From contig NC_081552.1 of assembly GCF_963082655.1 (NCBI RefSeq), forward strand, positions 6,448,648-6,512,647: a stretch of 64,000 nt of DNA, in the 5' to 3' direction. This stretch comes from Stomoxys calcitrans. Lineage: Eukaryota > Arthropoda > Insecta > Diptera > Muscidae. Both the position numbers and the translations under genes were made by a program. The notes under the pieces are model-generated. The model was not told where the DNA came from. It saw only the letters and a list, made by a program, of their open reading frames with translations, and did not search any database. Shown here piece by piece: positions 1-10,204 of this stretch. The stretch's first letter is position 1, and every line of letters begins with the position of its first letter.

Positions 1-369
1 GATATATGGAGTAAAATCCAAATATTTGCCCAATTGGGGGATCTGGGCTTTGGGATTTTTGAACACGAGGAGTTTTTCCTAGTTATTAAGAAAACATTGC
101 CTATTTTGAAGAACATATAGCATCCGTTTAAGTTCAAATATCTTGTTCAAACTTCACTTAAAACGCATCTACAAAATATTTTCTTAACAAAAAAAAAAAA
201 AAACATTAATATTAAAGCAGCTTTTGCAATAAAGGTTAATCAACCAAAATACTTTTTTTGACCAATAAATGCATAAAAAAGAACACTTTTTTACATTTTT
301 TGATTTGATTTTTGGGATGTTGACAATTGTTGCTGCAAAGTGGTTTAAAATATTATCACAAATCCAAAT
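1..369. other. AT-rich non-coding DNA
   Basis: A-tracts and T-tracts with no credible reading frame and no recognised repeat. It ends where the inverted HINE 3' terminus begins. Confidence 0.5.
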
Positions 370-1925
370 CAAGTAAAAGCGTGCTAAGTTCGGGCGGGCC
401 GAATCTTATATACCCTCCACCATGGGTATACTAATCTAGTCATTCCGTTTATAACACTTCGAAATATTCGTCTAAGATACCATAAAGTATATATATTCTT
501 GATCGTCTCGACGTTCTGAGTTGATGTAGCCATGTCCGTCCGTCCGTCTGTCGAAATCACGTGATGTAGGTCGTTGGGGATTGCAAATTGGCCATATCGG
601 TTCAGATTTAGACATAGCTCCCACATAAACCGATCTCCCGATTCCACTTCTTGGCTGGAATTTTGCATGTGATGTTATGTTATGACTTTCAACAACTGTC
701 TCAAATACGGTCCGAATCTTCTATAACCTGATATACCTCTCATATCTCCCGATTTGAATTCTTGAGCCCCTGGAAGCCCCAATTTATGTCCAATTGGCTG
801 AAATTTTGCACATAGTGTTATGTCATGACTTCCACCAACTGTGCTAAATACAGTCCAAATCGGTTTTTAATATAAAACATATAAACCGATCTCCCGATTT
901 GATTTCTTGAGCCTCTGGAAGCCTCAATTTTCATCCGATTTGGTTAAGTTTTTTATCATAGTATTCTCACATGACTTCCAACAATAGTGAAAAGTACGGC
1001 CCGAATCGGTCTATAACCTGATATAGCTCCTATATAAACAGATCTCCCGATTTGACTTTTTGAGCCCCTGGAAGCGGCAATTTTTGTCCGACTTGGCAGA
1101 AATTTTGCATGTAGTGTTCGGAAATTGGTATTTCCAGCTCGGGCAAAATAAGGTCTGCTCCGCTCCGAATCCCTGATATAAGCCGATCAACCGATTTGAC
1201 ACCTTGAGCCCCTGGAAGCCCCAATTTTTGTACGATTTGGCTGAATAGTGTCACGCAGGTGTTCTGTTGCAACTTTCAACAGCCGTGCCAAGCTCCTATG
1301 TATTGGGTTGCCCAAAAAGTAATTGCGGATTTTTTAAAAGAAAGTAAATGCATTTTTAATAAAACTTAGAATGAACTTTAATCAAATATACTTTTTTACA
1401 CTTTTTTTCTAAAGCAAGCTGAAAGTAACAGCTGCTAACTGACAGAAGAAAGAATGCAATTACAGAGTCACAAGCTGTGAAAAAATTTGTCAGCGTCGAC
1501 TATATGAAAAATCCGCAATTACTTTTTGGGCAACCCATAAATCTTTTTAACTTAAGTCGCAATTTTTATTCGATTTGGCTGAAATTTTGCATTTAGTGTT
1601 CGGCTATGATTTCCAAAAAACGTGCCAAATGAACCATATCATATTGGTGAACAAGCTGATATAGCAGCCATTTAAGCCCATTTCCCGATTTGAGACCTTG
1701 AGCCCCTAGAACCCCGGATTGTTATCAGATTTGGCTGAAATTGTGCACGTAGTGTTCTGTTACAACATGTAACAGCTATGTCAAGCTCGATCAAAATTGG
1801 TCTTCAACCTGATATAGCACCCATATAAAGCTTTCTCCCGGTTTGACGTCTTGGTTGAAATTTATGTGTTTTGTTATAACTTCCAGCATCCTGAGTAAGT
1901 ATTGTTCAAATCGGTCTCTTATGAG
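370..1925 (+). mobile_element. HINE/DINE-1-like element, chimeric 5' end
   Basis: Positions 371-425 carry a HINE 3' terminus in inverted orientation: AAGTAAAAGCGTGCTAAGTT, an imperfect GGCGGGCC palindrome, then TATACCCTCCACCATGG. It runs directly into a plus-oriented HINE 5' block (GTATACTAATCTAGTCATTC, a TCTTGATCGTC segment, then GTCCGTCCGTCCGTCTGTC). From about 590 to 1925 there are degenerate ~153-bp core units recognised by GATTTGGCTGAAATTTTGCA and CTGATATAGCTCC. A MITE interrupts the core at 1303-1537. The normal 3' palindrome is missing at the right end. Short ORFs in it are not genes. Confidence 0.7.
1303..1537 (+). mobile_element. mariner-type MITE, copy 1
   Basis: A 235-bp non-coding element with near-perfect ~31-bp terminal inverted repeats (TTGGGTTGCCCAAAAAGTAA at the left, its complement at the right), flanked by TA at 1301-1302 and 1538-1539. 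The termini resemble mariner ends. It is inserted inside the HINE core. Three relatives lie at 24100, 39950 and 63894. Confidence 0.85.
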
Positions 1926-2441
1926 ATATTGATTTTATTAACAATTGAGTGTAGGTTCCTCATTTGAAGTCATCTTGGGAAACCGTTGATGACTTTTTTA
2001 TGATTCTCAGATTTAAGGAAAATACGTGAGAAACAAAAGGTTTTGTTATTTATATGGTCGTTGAAGGAAACTAATAAATTCTCAAAAATTTATGCTGAAT
2101 GGCCTTTAAGGGTTTTTTTTTATTATAGCCAATCCGTTTATATTCGATTTAAGGAGGACAATGAAAGTGAATTTTTTATTGATGTGTGTTTTTGGCTGCC
2201 TGTTGGGGATGAGGGTTCATTAGTTTGGAAGTATTGAAAAATTTGCAACGTACACGTGCTAACTCAGGTATATAGCCATCGTAAAATAAAATGCGCCCAT
2301 TCATAAATACCTTTTAATAAAATATTGAAAAATACGTAGTACAAATAGGTGTTCGTTAATCGGTTTGTGTCATTCAAAAGCTTCGACAACCCTGAAGAAC
2401 GGCAAGGTATTCTTCATTCAAATTATTGAATACAATCCAAT
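1926..2441. other. Non-coding stretch without recognised features
   Basis: A 64-codon frame at 2043-2237 shows no domain or coding character. No repeat is recognised. Confidence 0.4.
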
Positions 2442-3535
2442 ATGTCATTCAAGAAGAGCTCTTTTAACACTTTTAAGAAGAACAAGGAAACCTGGACAAC
2501 GAACATAGCCCAGTTTCAAGCACCATCAGGAAGATGCAACATGGCATTTATTGATGGACCAGAAAGTCAACGGAGTCGCATGCCCCTGGAAAAACACGTC
2601 ATTGGACGCTTCAAATTTCTTAAGTCCACTACCAAAGAACGGATAGAGAGGATCGATCTAATTAAACTTAAACTTCCCGCATATATCGTATCAAGGCATT
2701 TGGGCAAAAGTTACAAAACGTCTGAAAGACAACGAACGCTACAGAAAATAAACTTTGATTTATTGAAGGAATGGTTTGACATAACCAAGGTAAAAGGCGA
2801 ATGATTGTGCAAGGAAGATGAGAACTTCGACAAACTACAATCGAAAGCAAAGGCCGAATTGGCTTTGCCAGCGGCAAACCTGCTGGTGCCAATACCATCT
2901 ACCCATCCTAACGAATGAGAGCAATGGAATCGATTGTTTTCACATTTACCAACTCGGCGATACCTGACTGTTCCTAAAGCAACTCGAACTCATTCGACAA
3001 CAGTACATATAGTCCTTGGGAGAAATACTTTGCAACCTCAAGGAGAAAAAGGAAGCACAACCCAAAAGGCATTGCAAAACGCCTTGTTACAAGCTCAAAT
3101 CTGCCGTCACACGGAGTAGCAGCGGTCTGCCACCAGCTTTTGGCTGTGGGCATTGAAATCCCAAGCCCATGTCAGTCAGGAATCCACAAGGAAGCTGCTC
3201 GGGTGAAGGAGTACTTGGTAAGCACTCTTAATCTGGAGAAGTGGAGCATGCACTTTGAAGGCAAACACCTTGAGAGCGTTGAATATCAGGGCGTGGTTTC
3301 AAGAATGATTCCAAAGAGATCAATTGTGATGATTGTTGCCGATACAGCAAACTTGAATACCGGTTTTAGTTCGACTGCAGCAAATTTTCAAAGAGAAATG
3401 TGGTTCGCGTTCATCGCGTTACCATGTACGATGAGCTCTATGAATCAATTAGATCACCAAACAACCAGTACTTCTTTGTGCATGAATTGATGAGCAATTT
3501 TGACGAATTGAAATCAGATTAAGTGCGAACAAAGT
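2442..3535 (+). pseudogene. Broken gene of an unrecognised multi-copy-type protein
   Basis: One frame runs from an ATG at 2442 to 3119 and is interrupted only by two TGA codons (2802-2804 and about 2916). It continues after a frame change at 3140-3490, and after a further shift near 3390 to about 3535. The first part is basic and lysine-rich (MSFKKSSFNTFKKNKETW). The last part carries WSMHFEGKHLE, then a hydrophobic segment with DTANLNTG, then RYHVYDELYESIRSPNNQYF. The order 'FDGK ... DT..NTG ... HHxxD/E' recalls, from memory only, an uncharacterised transposon-like family common in arthropod genomes. Base composition is richer in G+C than the flanks, as expected of a former coding region. 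No promoter, introns or terminal repeats were identified, so it could equally be a decayed host gene or a processed copy. Confidence 0.45.
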
Positions 3536-3863
3536 TATGGAAGACTTGTATAACTCCTGCCGCAACAAGGACAACCTCAAACTAAAATTCAACCTCTCCA
3601 ATGACAATATGGATATATATGTAACTTCCTTGAGTGTTTGATAATGTTTCATATATGTGGCTCTAAAGCTTAGGCTCATTTATAAAATTGCCCACAATGC
3701 CGCAATAAAAATTTTAAATTAATTTTGGGCGTGAGTTTTTTTATCGAATCACCTTAAATCTAAGATTCTATCTAATCTTAAATTAAAACTCAACAAAACA
3801 TGATACAGGGATATGAGGTTGTCAAAAAGTCATCACCCTAATATTTACACTGTAGGGTAGCAT

Positions 3864-3941
3864 ATGGATATTTTGATGTGTTGCAAGCGGAAAGGCTGAA
3901 TGAATATGATCCCTATCCCATGGTGGTGGGTATAAAAAACT
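3864..3941 (-). mobile_element. HINE 5'-end fragment
   Basis: Reverse complement of the standard HINE 5' block: GATATTTTGATGTGTTGCAA, a diverged GGAATGACAAAATGAATAT segment, then CATGGTGGTGGGTATAAAA. Core and 3' end are absent. Confidence 0.6.
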
Positions 3942-5408
3942 ACCTTCAGTACAAAATGTTATTTTCTTTATTTGATTATTGTCCCACCGTCCATATTTGA
4001 TTCTTACAAGCGCCTATTACATACATCCGAACTATATTTTTTTACAATTGTCTTTTTGTTTACTTTAATGTTATTGCATTTGCGGATCTAATGCAAGAGT
4101 GGCTAAAAAAAAACAATGCAAAGTTCTATTGCTGGAAATAAAAAAAAAAAAAATAAAAACAAGCAAAAGGAGCAATATTTGAAAATTGCATTTTCATTCT
4201 ACTCCATAGGGATGAGTTAAAAAAAAAAACAGTGGTGTTGAAAGCATTTTTGTTGCACTTGAATGCAATTTTAAGGCGCAATGCAGTGCGAATGTACGCT
4301 CGACGCACAAGTACCAAAGCTAAGGCCCTTCTAATAGTCGAACAAATGTTGAAGGATTGTTGCTATTGCCATTGAGTAGGTTTTTTCTCTGGTTCTTTGG
4401 CTGAGTCAATTTTTCCCCCTATTTGGGATTTTTGTTTACAAAATATAGTATGTGGAATTTCAGCTAGTTGCCGTTGCGGCATTGTGTGGTAGCTGTGCTT
4501 TTTTATTGTTTTTTAGGCGGCTCTTTGGCTTTGAGCCAATAGGCCCCCTGGGCATTACGGTACTGTTATGGCCAAGCCATATAGACTGACAATATTTGCG
4601 CCAAACTTCCATCACTCATTCAGTATTGCAAATTTCCCTGTACGCTGGCAAATAGGCGGCACCATGCAGTAATTGCCGATTGTCAGTGATTATGAAGTAT
4701 TTTTCTTGTAGGCTTTGTGGGCCGTTTAATGTTGAAAAGTTGAATTACGATTGAAATCATTTGAGGGATTTACTTAAAATTTTTAAGCGAATCAGGAAAG
4801 AGGGCTAAAGTGTATAAGCCTTTGCATGCCGACAAGTTAATGGTGTTAATTCCTTGGTCGAAGTATACAAACTATGGGTAGAGAAGCTGAAATGATGGCA
4901 AGAACAACAGTTTAACACCTTCATACATAGCTGGCAAATGGACTTTTATGGAAATTATTGGCAATCATTATCGTCAGCTGCAGCAGCATTGACATCAACA
5001 TCGAGGCAAGGTCTTAAATGTTAATCTGACCATTTTTGCGTTTTCTTTTTGAAAACTTTAATGAGCCTCTGATGCTGTAAACAAAAGATGGATAATGATG
5101 GTGCTAAAGGCTTTAATGATGGCTGTATGGTGTTTATTTATCACAAACGCACTTTCAGCGAAAGAGAGGCTTAATAGACATAAATAAATTAAGCTATCCA
5201 AAAACGGAAACTATTTTTTAAGGCCAATAACAGACAATTTATTAAAATAGGCAGTGCTTAAGGAACAATGGAAAATAAAAACTCAAATTTAATAATAAAA
5301 AAAAAAAAACAAAACAAAAATGCATATACTGTACTTCCACATATTTATGAAACCTGACTTGTAAGGACATTGGGAGTAAAACAATTCACAACATGGCAGT
5401 GTAAAATA
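3942..5408. other. Apparently low-copy non-coding DNA
   Basis: Mixed-composition sequence without tandem structure, terminal repeats or a credible ORF. Part of it (about 4400-5180) is less AT-biased and looks single-copy, as expected of intergenic or intronic DNA. Short poly-A runs occur at 4138-4152 and 5298-5310. Confidence 0.4.
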
Positions 5409-5410
5409 TA

Positions 5411-6260
5411 GGGTGATTTTTTAAGAGCTACAGGAATATTTTTCAAAAAAAACATCAAATTCAGAAAAATACAAGAAATCTTTATTCTAATCGATAGTGC
5501 GGTCCATATAATTTAATGTTTCAAGATTATGTCATGCAAATGTTGACCGTGACTGCGCCTCAACTGGTCCAACTGCTTAGACCAATTTTGGCATACTCTT
5601 TCCAACACTTCGGCCGGTATCCCACGAATAAATACTTCAATGTTGTCTTCCAATGCGCCAATTGAAACGGGCTTGTCTGCACAGACATGAGCTTCAACAT
5701 AGCCCCACTAAAAATAGTCTCAAGGCCTTAAATTGCTCGATCTAGGCGGCCAATTGACCGAACGTGAAATAATGTGTTTATTGAACTTGCCTCTCAATAA
5801 GTCCATTGTTGCGCGTGCTGTGTGGCATGTGGATATCATCTCACGGTAGAACTCACCATTCACAGTTATGTTACGATTCGAATCATCTTTGAAGAAGTAC
5901 GGTCCAATGATGCCACCAGCCCATACAACTGTGACTTTTTCTAGATGCATTGGTAGCTCTTGCAATGCTTCTGTCTAATGTTAACTCCAAAATCGACAAT
6001 TCTGCTCATTTACTTACCCATTGAGCCAAAAATGAGCATCGTCGATGGAATCGAAGAAGCGCACGATGAACTTTCTTAACAGAGCACGCATTTTGTTAAT
6101 GAAATTCAATAATTTGCAAGCGTTGTTCGCTTGTAAGACGATTCATGGTTAAATTATAGACCAAGCTGAAGTTGTTTGACATTGAAACAAAAGACGAAAC
6201 GTGCGTGAGCTTTTTAAACCAGTGTTTCTAAAGAGATAATACCTAAAAAAATCACCCTTT
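5411..6260 (-). mobile_element. Internally deleted mariner-family element (copy A)
   Basis: Bounded by GGGTGATTTTTTAAGAGCTA at the left and the inverted end CCTAAAAAAATCACCCTT at the right. TA precedes the left end; the right flank is TT, so the duplication is degraded. It is about 850 bp where a full-length mariner is ~1.3 kb. It encodes a minus-strand transposase relic. Confidence 0.8.
5525..6146 (-). pseudogene. Mariner transposase relic (DD41D-like), copy A
   Basis: On the minus strand the start (ATG at 6144-6146, MNRLTSEQRLQIIEFH) is recognisable, followed by the helix-turn-helix start up to about VHRALL. A deletion then joins it to the catalytic region (DDAHFWLNG), followed by MHLEKVTVVWAGGIIGPYFF. 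A second deletion removes the segment between REMIS and TCHTARATMD, taking the second catalytic Asp. The C-terminal R-S-x-N-W-P-P-R-S region follows. Frames are broken. It would have cut and pasted its own element at TA sites, and cannot be functional now. It shares its first deletion with the copies at 34911 and 37850. Confidence 0.8.
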
Positions 6261-6849
6261 TTATGTTTTATTCGTTCATATTCAGCGAATGCCTTACGAA
6301 ATTTACAATTTTTTAAGTAATTTTTAATGAATTACAAAGAAACCCCGAACGTAATTATTCAGAGCCATATCGACATTCATAAAGTACTTGGCAAATTAAA
6401 TAAAGTTATATCTGAACATTTTATTGCCTTCTGAAATCATAAAATACAATTCAATTGTCCAGCACGAATGGTCGAGGGCGGAAAGTGTTGCAAAAATGTC
6501 TTCATGAATATATAGAAAACTAGGGTATCCGGTGTGCTTTGCATTTCCGTAAAAAAAGTAACATACGGTAAAAGATGACTCATTTACAGCAAGAAAGATT
6601 TATTTCTTACATTTGAATCATATCAGATTCTTCTGCCCAAGTGCAGTCTGCTTATAGTGAGAAAATATGACAAAATAGTACTCGTTTCCACCAGAACTTC
6701 CGGGCGCTCGTACATGTTTTATGGCGACTACGGGAATCTTCGGTCTAAGCGACAAAAGGTCTGCTAAGCGACAAAATATGGTTGTATTTTCAAACTGACC
6801 TTCTTTATGATTTCTCAAACAATCAGTTAAATTTTGAATAGATATTTGA
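6261..6849. other. Non-coding stretch, nothing recognised
   Basis: AT-rich sequence between mariner copy A and the C-rich repeat array. No coding or repeat signal was seen. Confidence 0.4.
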
Positions 6850-8686
6850 TATTTGTGCCCGTTTTGGCGGTTTTTGGGGTGGGTAGGCCCCGTAGACACC
6901 ACAGATATCAAATATCTTTCGTTTGATACCCATACTGTCCCAATCGGTAAATATGTCCTGACACCAAGGAATAAATTTTTATATCAGCATTGGACTCTAC
7001 CTTTAAATAGCTTTCATTTGATATCCATATTGTCCCAATCGGTAAATTTGACCTGCTCGCGGGTTTTGGGGGTGGGGAGGGCCCTCAAACATCAAAATAT
7101 AAATTTTTGTGTCAGATTTGTATTCTATTGTACTTTTAAATACCTTCCATTTGCTACCCATATTGCTCAAAGCCCCCGACAATATGGGACTCCAATGAAA
7201 TGTATTCTGGAGTAGAGTATGAATTTCATATAAAAATGGGGTCCAAGTAACTGGGGGGCCGCCCCAACCCCAAAACCCCCCTAAAATAGGGTTTTTGGAT
7301 GATCATGGCAATATGGGCAGTAAGGAAAAATAGGCTTTATACTTTGTTGATTACGGAAGGGGCGGACCCTCCCCGGTTACCCAAAAACATCACCAAAATC
7401 AAAAGTGGACCGATCGGATCAATATGGGTATCAGATGAAAGGTATTGGAAATTGGTATTAAATATGGTATTAAAATTTGGGTCTAAGTACCCATCGGGCC
7501 GCCCCAACCCCGAAATTCCCCAAACAGAGATATTGGACGTTCATGTAAATACAGGCCTCAAATGAAAGGTATTCGGGAGTAGATTACGAACCTGGCATAC
7601 AAAATCAGTTTCAAGTATAGAGGGTCGCCCTACCTCCAAAAAATGCCTTAAATGGGCACATGACCCATCATGACTCTATGGGACTCAGTTTTGTGTTTGT
7701 TCCATAGAATCAAATACGGTTGAACCGATTTTCTTAAAATTTTCACAGATTGTGTAAGTTTGTCTGGAAATAACCATAGGCTATATAATTTTTAGATATC
7801 GGATGGGGGCGGTTCCTACCCCAAACTCGCCACCCAAAACCAAAAGTGGACCAATGGGCACAATATGGTTATCAAATTAAAGGTATTGGAGACTAAAAAA
7901 CAAATATCGTATTAAAATTTTGGTCCAAGTACCGGGCGAGCTGCCCCAAACCCAAAACTCCTCTAAACAGATATATACGGTGTTCCTATCAATATGGGAC
8001 TCAAATGAAAAATATTCGGCATAAGATTACAAATATGGCATAAAATATTAGGTCCAAGTAATGGACCTAAATACCACATTACTTGGACCACACCCAAATA
8101 CCCCCAAATAGGCATATTAGCCGACCATGGCTATTTGAGACTCAAATGAAAGTTATTTGGGAGAAGATTACAATATGACATTAAAATTTGTGTTCAAGTC
8201 CAGGTAGCGCTTTTCCTCCTACGTCATTAGCTTAATTGACCCATATGACAATATCATACCTTTCATATTCTTCAGAGTAGAGAATGAATTTGATATCCAA
8301 TTTTGGAGCCAAGTGTTTGGGGGGATATGAAGTTCAGTTTAGGGGGTGCTTTAGGACGTCACCCCCTAAACTGAACTTCATATCCGACTATGGCAAATTG
8401 GAGCTCAAATTAACGGTATTTGGGGTAAAGAACGAATTCGATATTTATTTTCAGGGCAAAGTACCGGTTGCCGCCCCAGCCCCAAAACACCCTCCAAATG
8501 GTGCATATTTACCGACCATGGCAATATGGGGCTCCAATTAAAGGGATTTGGGAGTGTTCCACGAATTTGATATCGATATTTAAGTCGAAATGTCTGAGCT
8601 GCCATCGCTTCCCTAAAAAGCACTTCTCATTACCCTAATTCTTAGAAACACCAGATCTCGGAGATTGGTGGTGCAATTCGTTCGAA
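6850..8686. repeat. C-rich tandem repeat family, two opposed arrays
   Basis: Degenerate ~110-140 bp units. From about 6850 to 7185 they read in minus orientation (GATACCCATACTGTCCCAAT, GGTAAATATGTCC, GGGGTGGG...GGCCC). From about 7190 they read in plus orientation (CAATATGGG, ACTCAAATGAAAGGTATT, GCCGCCCCAACCCC). A 5'-block-like segment (TGAACCGATTTTCTTAAAAT) sits at about 7722. An AGATCTCGGAGATTGGTG block sits at 8653-8670, next to the HINE at 8687. ORFs inside it (e.g. 6853-7215, 8284-8541) are artefacts of the repeat. Confidence 0.75.
8323..8385. repeat. Perfect 26-bp inverted repeat (hairpin)
   Basis: Left arm 8323-8348 (GGATATGAAGTTCAGTTTAG then GGGGTG) is perfectly complementary to right arm 8360-8385, with an 11-nt loop. 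It lies inside one unit of the C-rich repeat. Confidence 0.95.
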
Positions 8687-9047
8687 TTTTTTATACCCAC
8701 CACCGATGGATGGGAGTACATTCATTTTGTCATTCCGTTTGTAACACATCGAAATATCCATTTCCGACCCTATATATGATTAGCGGAAAAATCTAAGACG
8801 ATCTAGACAGCTTAATTATTGCATTTTTTTATTAATGTCTTTTTTTTGGAAGCATTGACGGCATTTCTCAGTTATATTGAAAAAAATAATTTGAATCGGT
8901 TCCTAGAAGTTTTAATTTTTGCTGGTTTGACAGAAGTTTGGTATGTTGAACAAAATTATGCCCTTCAACTAAATTTATTTTTCTTTTAATTATTAGCAGA
9001 ATCCAAGGTGATTTGGCCCGGCCGAACTTAGCCGCCTTTACTTGTTT
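8687..9047 (+). mobile_element. Short HINE copy lacking the tandem core
   Basis: 5' end TTTTTTATACCCACCACC at 8687, then the conserved CATTTTGTCATTCCGTTTG block. A short middle contains GAATCGGTTCCTAGAAG and TTTTTGCTGGTTTGACAGAA. The 3' end is TTGGCCCGGCCGAACTTAGC followed by CTTTACTTGTTT at 9047. The middle is shared, inverted, with the copies at 52045 and 63685. Confidence 0.8.
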
Positions 9048-9085
9048 CAAAACGCTGATTATGACTTGATTTGATTTCATCGATT

Positions 9086-10204
9086 ATTTTTATACCTGCC
9101 AGCGAAGGATGGGGGTATATTCATTTTGTCATTCCGTTTGCAACACATCGAAATATCCATTTCCGACCCTATAAAGCATTTATATTCTTGATCAGCGTAC
9201 AAATCTAAGACGATCTAGCCATGTGCAATGATTCTTTTTTGTCCATGAGGAGGTTAATTTCGAAGATGGGCTATATTGGATTATATCCTGATATAACCCC
9301 CATATGGACTGATCCACCGATTTAAGGTCTTAGGCCCATAAAAGCCACATTTATTATCCGATTTTGATGAAATTTGGGACAGTGAGTTGCGTTAGGCCAC
9401 TCGATATCCATCTTCAATTTGGTTCGGATTTGGATTTGGCTGCCATATAGACCGGTCTCTCGATCTAAGGTCTTGGGCCCAAGACGCATTTATGGTCCGA
9501 TTTGGCCAAAAGTTGTCACTGTGAATTGTGTTAGGCCCTTCGACATCCTAGATCGGTCAAAATATAGATATAGCTGACATATAGACCGATCACTCGATTT
9601 AAGGTCTTAGGCCCATAAAAGTCGCATTTATTATCCGATTTCACCCAATGGGGGACAGTGAGTTGGGTTAGGCCCTTCAACATAATTCCTCGATTTTGAT
9701 TGGATCGGTCCAGATTTGGATATAGCTGCCAATTGAGACAGTGAGTTGTGTTGGGCCCTTAAACAGCCCTCTTCAATTCAGCCCAGATGGGTTCAGATTT
9801 AGATATAGCTGCCATATAGACCGATCTTTCGATTTAAAGTCTTGGCCCATTTAAAGTCTTGGTACATTTATAGTCAGATTTCGCTGAAATTTGACACAGT
9901 GACTTATATTAGGCTTTTTGACATCCGTGTCGTATATGGTGCAGATCGGTTTATATATGGATATGGCTATCAAGAAGACCAATATTTTGTTCTACGAAAT
10001 TGAACAATGGCTTGTACTTATTAGATCTCTCAATATCCGTATCGAATTTGGTCCAAATCGGACCATATTTCAATAAAGCTGCTATGGGGGCATAAATTAA
10101 GCATTTTTCACTGGATTCTGTCGAAAAATGGTTTATATATATACCCGAGGTGGTGGGTATCCAAAGTTCGGCCCGACTCAATATAACGCTTTTTTACTTG
10201 TTTT
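9086..10204 (+). mobile_element. HINE/DINE-1-like element, near complete
   Basis: 5' end ATTTTTATACCTGCCAGC at 9086, then GGGGGTATATTCATTTTGTC and TTCTTGATCAGCG. Core units carry GCTGCCATATAGACCGATCT and TTGTGTTAGGCCCTT (about 9240-10100). The 3' subterminal repeat GAGGTGGTGGGTATCC and a diverged palindrome (GTTCGGCCCGACTC) precede CTTTTTTACTTGTTTT. Confidence 0.85.

Noticed and set aside
7299..7565. Pro-rich ORFs in the C-rich repeats
   Set aside because: The prolines come from CCCC runs in the repeat. Similar frames occur in other copies with shifts, so there is no coding conservation.
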